A stretch of DNA of 64,000 nt from an uncultured Mucilaginibacter sp. (GCF_913773635.1 NZ_CAJYGQ010000003.1:1-64000), one strand, 5' to 3'; counted from the stretch's first letter, positions 16,811 to 26,549 are shown. Numbers and translations: made by a program. Notes: generated by a model from the letters alone, not told the origin.

Positions 16811-16840
16811 CGACGGAAAATTTTCATTCTTAATAATAAA

Positions 16841-17824
16841 ATGAGAGAAATACAATTCAGAGAAGCGCTTCGTGAAGCGATGAACGAGGAAATGCGCAAG
16901 GACGAAAACATATACCTTATGGGTGAAGAAGTTGCCGAGTATAACGGTGCTTATAAAGTAAGCCAGGGTATGTTAGATGAATTTGGCGCTAAGCGTGTTA
17001 TCGATACTCCTATCTCTGAGCTGGGTTTTGCCGGTATAGGTATTGGTTCGGCAATGAATGGTTTACGTCCTATCATCGAGTTTATGACGTTTAACTTCTC
17101 GTTGGTTGCTATAGATCAAATCATTAATGGTGCTGCCAAAATGATGAGTATGAGTGGTGGTCAGTTCTCAGTTCCTGCGGTGTTCCGTGGTCCTACCGGT
17201 AACGCAGGTATGTTGAGTTCACAGCACAGCCAGTGTTTTGAAAACTGGTACGCAAACTGCCCGGGTTTAAAAGTAGTTGTTCCATCAACTCCATATGATG
17301 CAAAAGGCTTATTAAAATCTGCAATATTAGATCCTGATCCGGTTATTTTCATGGAATCAGAATTAATGTACGGTGATAAAGGCCAGGTTCCTGAAGAGGA
17401 ATACTACCTTGAAATTGGTAAAGCCAACATAGTAAAAGAAGGTACTGATGTAACTTTAGTTGGTTTTGGTAAAATTATGAAAGTAGTTAATGCAGCAGCT
17501 GCCGAACTTGAAAAAGAAGGTGTAAGCGCAGAAGTTATTGACCTACGTTCCGTTCGCCCTATTGATTATCCTGCAATTATTGAGTCGGTTAAGAAAACAA
17601 ACCGTTTGGTAATTGTTGAAGAAAGCTGGCCTTTAGGTTCAATTGCTACTGAAATTGCATTCAAAGTGCAAAAAGATGCGTTTGATTACCTTGATGCTCC
17701 TATCTTACGTATTACCGGTGGAGACGTTCCACTTCCTTACGCTCCTACTCTAATTCAGGAGTACCTGCCAAATGCCGACCGCGTTGTTAAAGCAGTAAAA
17801 GACGTTATGTACGCTAAAAAGTAA
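16841..17824 (+). CDS. pdhB: Pyruvate dehydrogenase E1 component, beta subunit
   Basis: 327 residues, normal length. The thiamine-diphosphate beta-subunit signatures are complete: MGEEVAEYNGAYKVSQG, DTPISELGFAGIGIGSA, EFMTFNFSLVAIDQI and FRGPTGNAG. The C-terminal transketolase domain follows (VEESWPLGSIATEIAF). With E1 alpha it decarboxylates pyruvate and passes the acetyl group to lipoyl-E2. The alpha and E2 genes are not adjacent; the gene stands alone between its own promoter and terminator, as seen in related genomes. A branched-chain oxo-acid substrate is less likely given the close match to PdhB. Confidence 0.92.
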   Translation: MREIQFREALREAMNEEMRKDENIYLMGEEVAEYNGAYKVSQGMLDEFGAKRVIDTPISELGFAGIGIGSAMNGLRPIIEFMTFNFSLVAIDQIINGAAKMMSMSGGQFSVPAVFRGPTGNAGMLSSQHSQCFENWYANCPGLKVVVPSTPYDAKGLLKSAILDPDPVIFMESELMYGDKGQVPEEEYYLEIGKANIVKEGTDVTLVGFGKIMKVVNAAAAELEKEGVSAEVIDLRSVRPIDYPAIIESVKKTNRLVIVEESWPLGSIATEIAFKVQKDAFDYLDAPILRITGGDVPLPYAPTLIQEYLPNADRVVKAVKDVMYAKK

Positions 17825-17843
17825 TTTTACTTTAATAGATATT

Positions 17844-17875
17844 AAAAGCCTGCTCAACGAGCAGGCTTTTTTCTT
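17844..17875 (+). terminator. Terminator of pdhB
   Basis: AAAAGCCTGCTC and GAGCAGGCTTTT form a perfect 12-bp stem with a 3-nt loop, ending in a T-run. Confidence 0.9.
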
Positions 17876-17949
17876 TTGAGTAGTCTTGATATCCTGTACG
17901 ATACCGCTATCCTTTAAGATAGTAGTATCTTTTTAATAGTAGCATTATT

Positions 17950-17957
17950 TATGTTTG
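17950..17957 (+). promoter_or_regulatory. -7 element of azoR promoter
   Basis: TATGTTTG fits TAnnTTTG. It overlaps an in-frame ATG at 17951, so that ATG cannot be the start; translation must begin at 17978. No clear TTG at -33. Confidence 0.55.
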
Positions 17958-17977
17958 TTTCAAATAATTGTTTGAAC

Positions 17978-18574
17978 ATGAAAATACTGCATTTAATATC
18001 AAGCCCGCGCGGCAATGAATCTTACAGCCTGAAATTAGGTAACGCTGTTGTTGAAAAATTGCAAGCTGCAAACCCTGGTAGCACTGTTAAAGTACATGAT
18101 TTGGCTAACGCCCAATTCCCTCACCTTGAAGAGGTTCATATCAACTCCTTTTTTACACCGCTCGAGAATCATACGCCTGAGTATAAGCTGGCTATAAAGC
18201 ATTCTGATGATGCCATTGCCGAGGTAGAGGAAGCAGATGCCATTGTAATTGGTGCGCCTTTTTATAACTTTAATATACCATCAACATTAAAGGCCTGGAT
18301 AGATCATATGGCCAGGGCCGGCAAAACTTTCAGGTATACAGACGCCGGGCCCGAAGGATTAATTAAAGGAAAAAAAGTTTACGTGGCTATATCATCTGGT
18401 GGGGTGTACTCAGAAGGACCAATGAAAGCTTATGACTTTATAGAGCCTTATCTGCGCGCTGTACTTGGCTTTTTAGGAATGACGGACATAACGTTTTACC
18501 GTGCCGAAGGATTGAAAATGCCAGCTTTACAAGAAAACGCCCTGCAAAAGGCAATAGACAGCATTAAAGTTTAA
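17978..18574 (+). CDS. azoR: FMN-dependent NADH-azoreductase
   Basis: 198 residues from the ATG at 17978. Flavodoxin-like fold: MKILHLISSPRGNESYS carries the FMN-phosphate loop, followed by APFYNFNIPSTLKAWIDH, the AzoR signature, and SSGGVYSEGP. The family reduces azo compounds and quinones with NADH and probably protects against quinone stress. Single gene with its own promoter and terminator. Confidence 0.9.
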   Translation: MKILHLISSPRGNESYSLKLGNAVVEKLQAANPGSTVKVHDLANAQFPHLEEVHINSFFTPLENHTPEYKLAIKHSDDAIAEVEEADAIVIGAPFYNFNIPSTLKAWIDHMARAGKTFRYTDAGPEGLIKGKKVYVAISSGGVYSEGPMKAYDFIEPYLRAVLGFLGMTDITFYRAEGLKMPALQENALQKAIDSIKV

Positions 18575-18591
18575 TAATAATTTGCTATGAT

Positions 18592-18622
18592 AAGCCGGAG
18601 GTATTACACTCCGGCTTTTGTT
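18592..18622 (+). terminator. Terminator of azoR
   Basis: AAGCCGGAG and CTCCGGCTT form a perfect 9-bp stem with an 8-nt loop, then TTGTTGTTT. Confidence 0.8.
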
Positions 18623-18735
18623 GTTTAATTGGGGTATCAATTTTTAAGATTGATATGATGATTGGCTAACAGATTTTTTTCATCTTTGCGGCGTTAATAC
18701 TTTTTGTTATAGTCTATAACCAATTGTAAAGTTTT

Positions 18736-19497
18736 ATGAATTACGCTTTAAACAATATTCCGCAACGAACTGAAAAACCCCGCAGCAGTGGCATGACCAT
18801 GGTTATGGACAAAGGCTTAAGCCTTCGGCAAGTTGAAGACTTTTTGGAAGTTGCCGGATCTTATACAGATATTGTAAAGCTGGGATGGGCTACCTCATAT
18901 GTAACCCCTAATCTGAAAGAAAAACTTTCATTATATAAGCAAGCCGGAATACCTGTTTACTTTGGCGGTACGCTTTTCGAAGCATTTATTATACGTAACC
19001 AATATGACGATTACTGCCGCATGCTCGACACGTTTGGGTTGGAGTATGCCGAAGTGTCTGACGGGTCTATAACTATTGATCATGCTTTAAAATGCGAGTT
19101 TATAAGCAAACTGAGCAAGCAGGTTACGGTAATATCAGAGGTTGGCTCAAAAGATGTTCAAAAGATTTTTGCGCCGTACAAGTGGATACAGTTGATGAAG
19201 GCTGAGCTTGAGGCAGGATCATGGAAGGTTATAGCTGAGGCTCGTGAAAGCGGTAATGTAGGCATCTACCGGGACTCAGGCGAGGTGCGCCAGGGTTTGG
19301 TTGATGAAATACTTACACAAATACCGGCCGAAACAATTATATGGGAAGCACCGCAAAAGGCGCAGCAAACCTGGTTTATAAAGCTTATAGGTACTAATGT
19401 TAACTTGGGTAATATTGCACCTGCTGATATGATTCCACTGGAAACTTTACGTTTAGGCTTACGGAGCGATACTTTTGATCATTTTTTAAATCAATAA
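18736..19497 (+). CDS. comA: Phosphosulfolactate synthase (ComA family)
   Basis: 253 residues, the family length. TIM-barrel ComA signatures: GMTMVMDKGLSLRQVEDFL, VKLGWATSYV, IPVYFGGTLFEAF, EYAEVSDGSI, and EARESGNVGIYRDSGE. ComA joins sulfite to phosphoenolpyruvate to give phosphosulfolactate, the first step of coenzyme M synthesis in methanogens. Bacteroidota do not make coenzyme M, so here it may feed sulfolactate, or cysteate for sulfonolipids; that is inference. ComB and ComC are not adjacent. It sits 62 bp ahead of aroE and may be co-transcribed. Confidence 0.85.
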   Translation: MNYALNNIPQRTEKPRSSGMTMVMDKGLSLRQVEDFLEVAGSYTDIVKLGWATSYVTPNLKEKLSLYKQAGIPVYFGGTLFEAFIIRNQYDDYCRMLDTFGLEYAEVSDGSITIDHALKCEFISKLSKQVTVISEVGSKDVQKIFAPYKWIQLMKAELEAGSWKVIAEARESGNVGIYRDSGEVRQGLVDEILTQIPAETIIWEAPQKAQQTWFIKLIGTNVNLGNIAPADMIPLETLRLGLRSDTFDHFLNQ

Positions 19498-19559
19498 ACG
19501 GCTGTTGCCTGTTTGTAAATAAATAGGCAAATTAGCCAAACAATTGATCATTAAAAGCC

Positions 19560-20369
19560 ATGAAAAAGTACGGGTTAATAGGTTATCCGCTTACGCACTC
19601 CTTTTCAAAAAAGTATTTTACAGCAAAGTTTGAGCGTGAGGGAATTGAAAACCACGTGTATGACCTGTACGAAATTCAAAATCTGAGTGATTTCCCGGAG
19701 CTTTTACGAGCTAATCCAAAACTGTGCGGACTTAACGTTACTGTTCCGCACAAAATTGGCGTGATGTTTTACCTTGATTGGGTGCATCCTGATGCCAGGG
19801 AGGTAGATGCGGTAAACTGTATCCGTATTACGGCCGAAAGTCCGGTGGCGGCAGCTTTCTCGGGCGAGGTTGGTATCAAAGACCATGAGTTCAGGTTGGA
19901 AGGCTTTAATACTGATGTATACGGTTTTGAAATGTCACTTAAGCCATTGCTAAATGCTCAGCATACACAGGCTTTAGTGTTGGGCACAGGTGGTGCGTCC
20001 CGCGCTGTTAAGTATGTGCTTAACAAGCTTAATATCTACGCCAAATTTGTTTCGCGCGAGGCAAGTGCAGATCGCATTGGCTATGCCGACGTAACTCCCG
20101 AGTTGCTTAGTAAGTATAAGCTTATAATCAACACTACGCCGCTTGGCATGTCGCCCAATGTTGATAAATGCCCGGATATTCCTTATGAGGCATTAACCTC
20201 CGAACATTTGCTGTATGACTTGATTTATAATCCTGAAGAAACACTGTTTTTGCAAAAAGGACGGGAACAGGGAGCCGCAACAAAAAACGGTTACGAGATG
20301 TTATTGCTTCAGGCCGAAAAATCATGGGAAATATGGAATTCAAGAGAAATAAAGCCCGAAGAGGAATAA
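19560..20369 (+). CDS. aroE: Shikimate dehydrogenase
   Basis: 269 residues. Shikimate-binding GYPLTHSFSKKYF at the N-terminus, catalytic Lys in GLNVTVPHK, Asp in GFNTDVYGFE, and the NADP-binding loop VLGTGGASRAV. It reduces 3-dehydroshikimate in the aromatic amino-acid pathway. Its 3' end overlaps gldD by 46 bp (or 37 bp with the later start), so the two are translationally linked. The same pairing is familiar from related genomes. Confidence 0.93.
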   Translation: MKKYGLIGYPLTHSFSKKYFTAKFEREGIENHVYDLYEIQNLSDFPELLRANPKLCGLNVTVPHKIGVMFYLDWVHPDAREVDAVNCIRITAESPVAAAFSGEVGIKDHEFRLEGFNTDVYGFEMSLKPLLNAQHTQALVLGTGGASRAVKYVLNKLNIYAKFVSREASADRIGYADVTPELLSKYKLIINTTPLGMSPNVDKCPDIPYEALTSEHLLYDLIYNPEETLFLQKGREQGAATKNGYEMLLLQAEKSWEIWNSREIKPEEE

Positions 20370-20950
20370 TTGCTTTGTTACTGCTTGTTGCTGCTGCTTC
20401 AGGCTGTAGTAATGAGCCTGATTATTCGCCCAAGCCCCGGGCGTATTCCCGTATTTATTTCCCACAGCGTAAGTATGCTGAATTTAATGAAGGATGTAAT
20501 TATACGTTTACTTATCCTACTTATGCAGTTATTGAGCCAGATCGTTCACCCGGCGCCAAAGCCTGTTGGATAAACCTTCAAATGCCACAATTTAACGGTA
20601 CTTTACATTTAAGTTATCAGCCGGTAACCTCAAAAAAGGTGTTCAACGAGCTGATTGAGGATGCGCACACATTTGCTTTTAAACATACCGTTAAAGCAAC
20701 ATCTATTGATGAAGGAGTGATACAATATCCCAACAAAAAAGTATATGGCATTTACTACTCAATTGATGGTAACGCTGCATCTTCGGCCCAGTTTTTTTTA
20801 ACCGATAGTACACAGCATTACCTTAGAGGCGCTTTGTACTTCAACACACAACCCCGACTGGACTCAATACAACCCGTGCTTGACTTTGTTAAGAAAGATA
20901 TGGCCGTACTTATAAAAAGCTTTAAATGGAAAAGCCCTCAGGCTAATTAG
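20324..20950 (+). CDS. gldD: Gliding motility lipoprotein GldD
   Basis: 208 residues (205 if started at the second ATG, 20333). Lipobox AAASGC near residue 28 after a hydrophobic stretch, so it is a lipoprotein. GldD features: YFPQRKYAEF, CNYTFTYPTYAVIEPD, ACWINLQMPQFNGTLHLSY. GldD is needed for gliding in Flavobacterium and is linked to the type IX secretion apparatus; in this group it may be retained for secretion alone. Starts inside aroE. Confidence 0.88.
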   Translation: MGNMEFKRNKARRGIIALLLLVAAASGCSNEPDYSPKPRAYSRIYFPQRKYAEFNEGCNYTFTYPTYAVIEPDRSPGAKACWINLQMPQFNGTLHLSYQPVTSKKVFNELIEDAHTFAFKHTVKATSIDEGVIQYPNKKVYGIYYSIDGNAASSAQFFLTDSTQHYLRGALYFNTQPRLDSIQPVLDFVKKDMAVLIKSFKWKSPQAN

Positions 20951-20963
20951 CTTAAGGGCTTTT
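20930..20963 (+). terminator. Terminator of aroE-gldD
   Basis: AAAAGCCCT and AGGGCTTTT form a perfect 9-bp stem; the left arm lies within the end of gldD. Confidence 0.7.
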
Positions 20964-21001
20964 GCTTATAAAAATGTTGAATCAGCCGTTAAACTTCCAA
21001 T

Positions 21002-22657
21002 CTATTTTTTTAGTGCTTCTGGTATAACTTTGCCCACACAGCCGCTTGGCATTTGAATATGCAATAATGCTGCAAGCGTGGCCGATATGTCGGTCATGTG
21101 CGTGTCGCGGTTTAAGCTGCCCTGTTTAATTCCCCAGCCCATAAACAACAACGGAATGTGTGTATCGTAAGGAGAGCTTACACCGTGAGAGGTTCCGGTT
21201 TTACCATGACCGGCAAAATAGCCGGGCTTCAATATTACCTGAATTGCACCACTACGCTCAGCATTATAGCCGTTAATTATGCGTTCGCGTAAATCGGCCG
21301 GTATGCTTGCCGATTGAACTTTTTGCATATCAACCACATATAATACTCCGGGCTGTTTACGTAAATAGGCAATACTTAAATCTTTGATTTTCTCAGCATC
21401 AGCTTTAGCGTTATTGATAGCGGCGTAATTTAAGTTAACCTCATAATTATCAATAGACAAAATGGCGCGTTTCACGTTCAACTCTTTTTCAAACATATTG
21501 TTTAACTGTGTTGCAGCTGCATAGCCATCCCAGGTTCCACCTGGTATGTTATTGTCTTTCAAAAACTGGGCATTATGAGCAGCGCCGTGGTCGGCAGTTA
21601 AAAATGCAGTGTAATTGCCTTTACCTACTTTGGCATCCAGGTAAGCAAAAAAGGCTGCCAAATCGCGGTCTAAACGCAGGTAGGTGTCCTCCGCTTCAAT
21701 AGAGTTGGGCCCAAACTGATGGCCAATGTAGTCTGTTGATGATAGGCTCACCGCAAGAAAATCTGTTTGCTCGCCCTTGCCTAGTTGTTCCGCATCAAGC
21801 GCAGTTTTAGCAAAGTCTAACGTAAAGGTGTTGCCAAGCGGGTTACTGCGTATTGCGGCAAAATCGGCACCCTTTATAGCCGGAAAGTTGTGCGGGAAAA
21901 CAGGCGCTGCCTCGCCACTATAAGCACCTTCGTAAGGACTTTTATCGGCAGTACTCTGTTTGTAGGTATTTATAGAGTAAAGTGTTTCCCAGGTCTTAGC
22001 AAGGTAAGCAGTTGGCAGCTTTTTATCATTAAAATGCTTAACCCAGGCAGGTAAATCATTGGTGTAATAGGTGCTGGTAATCCAATTGCCTGTTGCATCA
22101 TCAAACCAATATGCGCCGTTAGGCGTGTGGCCGGCAGGCAATATGCTTCCCCTGTCTTTTAAAGCAATACCTATAACTTTTGAGCGGAAATTAGTGGCAA
22201 GTTTAAGCTCATCAGTAATTGTGCTGGCTTGTAAGTTACGCGGAGACATTTTACCGGCTACGGATGTTGAACCTACACCACGCACGGTAGTGTCTTCGGC
22301 ACAGTACATAGGTTTGCCTGTAGCTTGTATAATAAAGTTATTTGCTGCAATGCCATGTATGGCCGGAACCGATCCGGTGTAAATACAGCTATGGCCCGGT
22401 CCGGTTTCGGTTGGTAAATAATCTATGTGTGTATTTTCACAGGTAAAGCCTTCACTAAGCATTCGTTTAAAACCTCCTGCTACGTAACGGTCGTTAAAGC
22501 GGTATAAGTAGTCCCAACGCATTTGGTCAACCACAATGCCAACTACCAGTTTTGGGCGGCTAAGTGTACCCGGTGTTGCAGTGTTCTTAGTTTTTTGGGC
22601 CGATGTAACTATAGGCAATGATGCCAATGCGGCTAAAAACAAATGTTTTATCTTCAT
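21002..22657 (-). CDS. pafA: PafA-type alkaline phosphatase
   Basis: 551 residues from the ATG at 22657 (MKIKHLFLAAL); the frame is open to 22768, but the signal peptide places the start here. Signal peptide with cleavage near VTSAQ. Alkaline-phosphatase fold: metal-binding GIVVDQMRWDYLYR, nucleophile Thr in PTETGPGHSCIYTG, TADHGAAHN, and GTSHGVSSPYDTHIPLLF. Thr as nucleophile matches PafA of Elizabethkingia and other Bacteroidota, a calcium-activated periplasmic phosphomonoesterase that frees phosphate from organic esters. The gene lies 112 bp after the PepSY gene in the same direction. Confidence 0.88.
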   Translation of the reverse strand: MKIKHLFLAALASLPIVTSAQKTKNTATPGTLSRPKLVVGIVVDQMRWDYLYRFNDRYVAGGFKRMLSEGFTCENTHIDYLPTETGPGHSCIYTGSVPAIHGIAANNFIIQATGKPMYCAEDTTVRGVGSTSVAGKMSPRNLQASTITDELKLATNFRSKVIGIALKDRGSILPAGHTPNGAYWFDDATGNWITSTYYTNDLPAWVKHFNDKKLPTAYLAKTWETLYSINTYKQSTADKSPYEGAYSGEAAPVFPHNFPAIKGADFAAIRSNPLGNTFTLDFAKTALDAEQLGKGEQTDFLAVSLSSTDYIGHQFGPNSIEAEDTYLRLDRDLAAFFAYLDAKVGKGNYTAFLTADHGAAHNAQFLKDNNIPGGTWDGYAAATQLNNMFEKELNVKRAILSIDNYEVNLNYAAINNAKADAEKIKDLSIAYLRKQPGVLYVVDMQKVQSASIPADLRERIINGYNAERSGAIQVILKPGYFAGHGKTGTSHGVSSPYDTHIPLLFMGWGIKQGSLNRDTHMTDISATLAALLHIQMPSGCVGKVIPEALKK

Positions 22658-22768
22658 TTTGGGCAAAATTAAACGCCAAATATCAGCAATGATACCCAAA
22701 CAGCGTGTGATTTTTTTGTTATGAAATAGGGGTGAAATAATTAAGGCCCAATACACAGCCTTGATCAC

Positions 22769-23953
22769 TTAACTTTTTTCGGCAGTTGATGCTACTAAAT
22801 GCCTGTGTGATTTTTTGTGCGTAATTGCCCTGATTTTTTTTGCTTTTGGTTTTTTGTTGCGTTTTCCAAGCCAAATGATGAACCCAGTAACTGGTAGACT
22901 TGCGCAAATTAAGCTGGCCAGGAAAGCAATTATTTTGCCCGGCAAGCCGGCAATTTGACCAACATGAATATCATAATTCATATCGTTCAGTTTCCTACCC
23001 GGGCTTTTCTGGGTATTTGGTAAATAGCTGAGTAATTTTCCGGTGTGCTTGTCAAATTGATAAGAATCGCTGTAACTGAAATATAAAGGCTTTGGATATG
23101 ACATGGCGTTCAACACATCGCTTTTCTTTTCACCGCCGTAAAATACAATCATTGAAGCATCGGGCGATTTGGTGCGGATGGTTTGATACGCTACGTCCAT
23201 TGCGGGTACAGCAATAGTTGATGGAATGTTTAATGTGTCAGACTGCATTGCTTTCTCCTCATCATCGTGGTTAATGTTACGGCCAATATTTGCAGTATTA
23301 TAAATGGCCCGCTCCATCCATTGAAAGCTCATGGAAAGCCCGGTTATGGCTAATACAATAGCAACCGAAGTAGCATAAAATCCAAGCACGTTGTGCAGGT
23401 CATAATTTACCCGGCGCCAGCGGCCATTCCATTTAACAGTGAAACTGCGTTTGCGGTCACTTTTGCGTTTGGGCCACCAAAGAACGATGCCGGTAACCAT
23501 AAGCGCAACAAAAATGAGCACTGCCACGCCTACAACAACTTTACCTGTTTCGGGAGGTAAAAGCAGGTACAGGTGAATAAATTCAACAATTACAAAGAAG
23601 TTCTTCTCCATAATATCGTCGCCCTGAATTTTGCCGGTGTACTGGTTAATGTAAACGTTATGGTAGCCGGCTTTGTCGGTAACGCGTACCTGGGCAGCCC
23701 TGTCTGGAGCAATATAAGCCATGCCGGCATAGACCGACTTAGGGAACTGCTTTAATACGATGCCCTGTAACTCAGATGGCTTTAAAGCAGGCTTATACAT
23801 TACTTGTACTTTACGGTAATCATGCATCATGTCCTGCAGTTCATCCTGAAAGCAAAAGAGGCAGCCGGTAATGCTCACTATAAAAACCACAAGCCCGGAT
23901 GTAAATCCGAGCCAGCGGTGAATAAATAGTACAGCTTTTTTAAAAGCAGTCAT
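22769..23953 (-). CDS. PepSY-associated membrane protein, probable siderophore-iron reductase
   Basis: 394 residues with four membrane helices: 13-35 (LGFTSGLVVFIVSITGCLFC), about 140-160 (VVVGVAVLIFVALMVTGIVLWW), about 190-210, and about 350-370. The pattern of HRWLGF, HLYLLLP and HNVLGFYA supplies the histidines usual in PepSY_TM proteins. It directly follows the TonB receptor (15 bp gap), so the pair is an operon. PepSY_TM proteins next to siderophore receptors are thought to reduce or process ferric siderophores at the inner membrane. No cytoplasmic import ABC genes are nearby. Confidence 0.8.
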   Translation of the reverse strand: MTAFKKAVLFIHRWLGFTSGLVVFIVSITGCLFCFQDELQDMMHDYRKVQVMYKPALKPSELQGIVLKQFPKSVYAGMAYIAPDRAAQVRVTDKAGYHNVYINQYTGKIQGDDIMEKNFFVIVEFIHLYLLLPPETGKVVVGVAVLIFVALMVTGIVLWWPKRKSDRKRSFTVKWNGRWRRVNYDLHNVLGFYATSVAIVLAITGLSMSFQWMERAIYNTANIGRNINHDDEEKAMQSDTLNIPSTIAVPAMDVAYQTIRTKSPDASMIVFYGGEKKSDVLNAMSYPKPLYFSYSDSYQFDKHTGKLLSYLPNTQKSPGRKLNDMNYDIHVGQIAGLPGKIIAFLASLICASLPVTGFIIWLGKRNKKPKAKKIRAITHKKSHRHLVASTAEKS

Positions 23954-23967
23954 ATTACGGAGTTAAA

Positions 23968-26442
23968 TTAAAACTTGTACGACGCACTCAATACCAATTG
24001 ACGTAAATCTTGCGGATTGATAGTAGTGTAACCTGTATAGTAACGTTTGTTACCTATGTTATTTGCAGTTAAACCCAAACGGTATTTAGCACGGTCGTAA
24101 AATATGTTTGCATTCAGTACAGTGTATGACGGTAATGAGAAAGTGCCTGAAAATTCGCTGTTGATAATCTTGTTTTCGCTTGCGTAATTGCCACCGAAGC
24201 CTATACCTAGCCCTTTCACAGCCGTTTGAGGCAAGCGGTAGCTTACATAAAAGTTACCCAGGTAAGGTGAGCCGGCAGTGTTTGGGCGAAAACCCACATC
24301 GGCTGCTGCTTTGGTTATTTTTGAATTGTTGTAAGCAAAGCCTGCTACTACGCTTAAGCCGGTAACTGGGCTGGCTACAAACTCAGCCTCAAAGCCTTCA
24401 GATTTTTGTGTGCCATCCTGTACCGAAGGGTTCGGTACTGTTGAGGTTGGTGGTAAACTGCGTAGCATGTTGGTTAGCTTTATATTATAGTAACTTACAC
24501 TACCATTTAATTTACCATTAAACAAAGCCACTTTTACACCACCCTCAATTTGGTTGGCATTTTGTGGTTTTGGGTTAACAAGTGTGCCGGTAATATCCTG
24601 AAAAGGCTGAGGGTTGATAAAGCCGTTTTGGTAGTTCGCAAATATTGAGAGCTGCTCTTTAATAGCTTGGTATACCAAACCAAACTTAGGCGAAAATACG
24701 GTTTGTTTAAATGGTGCAGCTGTTTGGGTATTTGCAAGGCTGTAGCTTCCACCGTTTTCAAAACGGTCAATACGTACACCTGCCGATGCCAGTAACTGCT
24801 CGGTAATGTTGAATACGTCAGAAACGTAGGCGCTGTAAGTGCTTGTTTTGTATATGTACGGGAATGTGTTGGCATCAGTAAAAACAGACGGTATTTGCTT
24901 GAGTTGCGCCTCCCTGTTAAAGCTGCCATAATTAAATGTTGAGCTGTTTATTGGTGCGTAGCCATAATCGGACCCGTAATATCTTTGATTGGAGTTTACA
25001 TGCTGGTAATCAAGACCAACTACAAAGCGGTTGCGGAACTGGCCAATGTTAAAATCGCCATTGAAGTTTTGTTGTACCTGTATAGCAGTAAAGTTGCTGT
25101 TTGAAGTTGATTGATCTCTTACCGAAATAAAGTTGTTATTGCCGGGTGGGTTAGGCAGCGTAGTGCCATCTATAGCAGTTTCATCAGTAACCAGGTAAAA
25201 GTAAGGGCTTGCGCCGTTAGAGAAACTATTTGCCGAAGTAAATATAGTTTGCGATGTAATTTTATCGCTTATTTTAAAGTTGGCCTGTACAAAGTTGTTA
25301 ATGCTGCGTGAACGCTGACTAATATCATCATTTACATAAGCCTGGTTGTAATCAATGTTAAGGTCGCTCACTTTGCTTACACCTAACTGGTTAGGCGTAT
25401 TCAGGAAAAAGAAGAATGGACGCATTGATGAGCTGCGGCCAAAAAATATTTCTGACTCAACCAAAAATGAAAGTTTATCATTTGCTTTGATTGACAAACT
25501 TGGAGCTAAGGTAAAAGTATTGTTCTTACCATAGTTTTGAAAACTGTTGCGCTTGTTAAACGCAGCATTAAGGCGAAACAATACATCTTTGCTTTCAGTA
25601 ACCGGCGTGTTAATATCAATTGATGTGCGAACAAGGCCCAGTTTATTAAAATCGAAGCCGCCTACACTTTGAGTTATTTCGCCGCCAAAGGTTTCAAATG
25701 GCTTTTTGGTAACACGGTTAACCAAACCGCCAAAAGACGGTAGCGTACTGCCGTATAACGTACCCGAAGGGCCTTTAATTACCTCAACTTTTTCAGTATT
25801 AGCAGCATCAACCGTGTTGGTTACCAAACCTGCAACGCCGTTGCGCAAGCTGCTTTGTACAACAAAGCCTCTTAAAGTAAAGTAAGAGCCGCCATCGCCG
25901 CCACGGCCGGTTGCATCCCACAGCTTTTGTATGCCTGATGCATTTCTTAACGCGTCATCAATTGAAAACACTTGCTGCTCTTTAATCAGTTCGGTAGTTA
26001 TGGTTGAATAAGTTTGCGAGTTTTCAAGTGCGGTTAATGGAATTTTAGCGGCATCAACGCTTGATTTACGTGTAAAACGAGCTTTGTTGCCTGTTACATT
26101 TACCTCTGATAACTGCGACATGCTGGTGTTTATATTTAAAGTGCCTACAGTGACGGTTTGATTAGCTACAACCGTTACCGTTGTTTCGGTAGGCTGCACG
26201 CCAACCGATGATATTACAAGGGTATAATTGCCTGCTGGCGCTCTGAATGTATAATCACCATTTTCATTAGTCATGGTACCATGCTTGGTGCCTTTTAAGC
26301 CTACAGTAACATAATCAGCAGGTTTATTGTCAGATGTAAGCACTTTACCTTTTACAGTTCCCCGGTTTTGTTGGGCAAATGCGCCGGCAGCGCTAAAGGT
26401 TATAATGCAGATTGATAGGATGAAGTGGTAAAGTTTGTTCAT
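23968..26442 (-). CDS. TonB-dependent siderophore receptor
   Basis: 824 residues. Signal peptide (cleavage near AGAFAQ), a carboxypeptidase-regulatory-like domain at about 30-110 (GTVKGKVLTSDNKPADYVTVG), the plug domain at about 125-250 (DALRNASGIQKLWDATGRGG, VEVIKGPSGTLYGSTLP), and a 22-strand barrel ending YKF, with a C-terminal aromatic residue. The plug with VEVIKGPSGTLYG resembles FhuA/FpvA-type receptors. The operon with the PepSY protein supports ferric-siderophore uptake. OxyR lies upstream in the same direction. No Fur box was identified with confidence. Confidence 0.88.
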   Translation of the reverse strand: MNKLYHFILSICIITFSAAGAFAQQNRGTVKGKVLTSDNKPADYVTVGLKGTKHGTMTNENGDYTFRAPAGNYTLVISSVGVQPTETTVTVVANQTVTVGTLNINTSMSQLSEVNVTGNKARFTRKSSVDAAKIPLTALENSQTYSTITTELIKEQQVFSIDDALRNASGIQKLWDATGRGGDGGSYFTLRGFVVQSSLRNGVAGLVTNTVDAANTEKVEVIKGPSGTLYGSTLPSFGGLVNRVTKKPFETFGGEITQSVGGFDFNKLGLVRTSIDINTPVTESKDVLFRLNAAFNKRNSFQNYGKNNTFTLAPSLSIKANDKLSFLVESEIFFGRSSSMRPFFFFLNTPNQLGVSKVSDLNIDYNQAYVNDDISQRSRSINNFVQANFKISDKITSQTIFTSANSFSNGASPYFYLVTDETAIDGTTLPNPPGNNNFISVRDQSTSNSNFTAIQVQQNFNGDFNIGQFRNRFVVGLDYQHVNSNQRYYGSDYGYAPINSSTFNYGSFNREAQLKQIPSVFTDANTFPYIYKTSTYSAYVSDVFNITEQLLASAGVRIDRFENGGSYSLANTQTAAPFKQTVFSPKFGLVYQAIKEQLSIFANYQNGFINPQPFQDITGTLVNPKPQNANQIEGGVKVALFNGKLNGSVSYYNIKLTNMLRSLPPTSTVPNPSVQDGTQKSEGFEAEFVASPVTGLSVVAGFAYNNSKITKAAADVGFRPNTAGSPYLGNFYVSYRLPQTAVKGLGIGFGGNYASENKIINSEFSGTFSLPSYTVLNANIFYDRAKYRLGLTANNIGNKRYYTGYTTINPQDLRQLVLSASYKF

Positions 26443-26549
26443 TTATTTGGACTTAGTATAAATAACGCCCCAAAAGTATGATTATCTTACCTAAATCAAA
26501 AGTTATTTTTAATTATTCTAAATAAGGGTATTGCAAGTTGAGATTGTCT

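Noticed and set aside
17950..17977. Upstream ATG of azoR as start
   Set aside because: It lies inside the -7 promoter element, so it would not be transcribed.
22658..22768. N-terminal extension of PafA
   Set aside because: It precedes a clear signal peptide and has no relation to the family.
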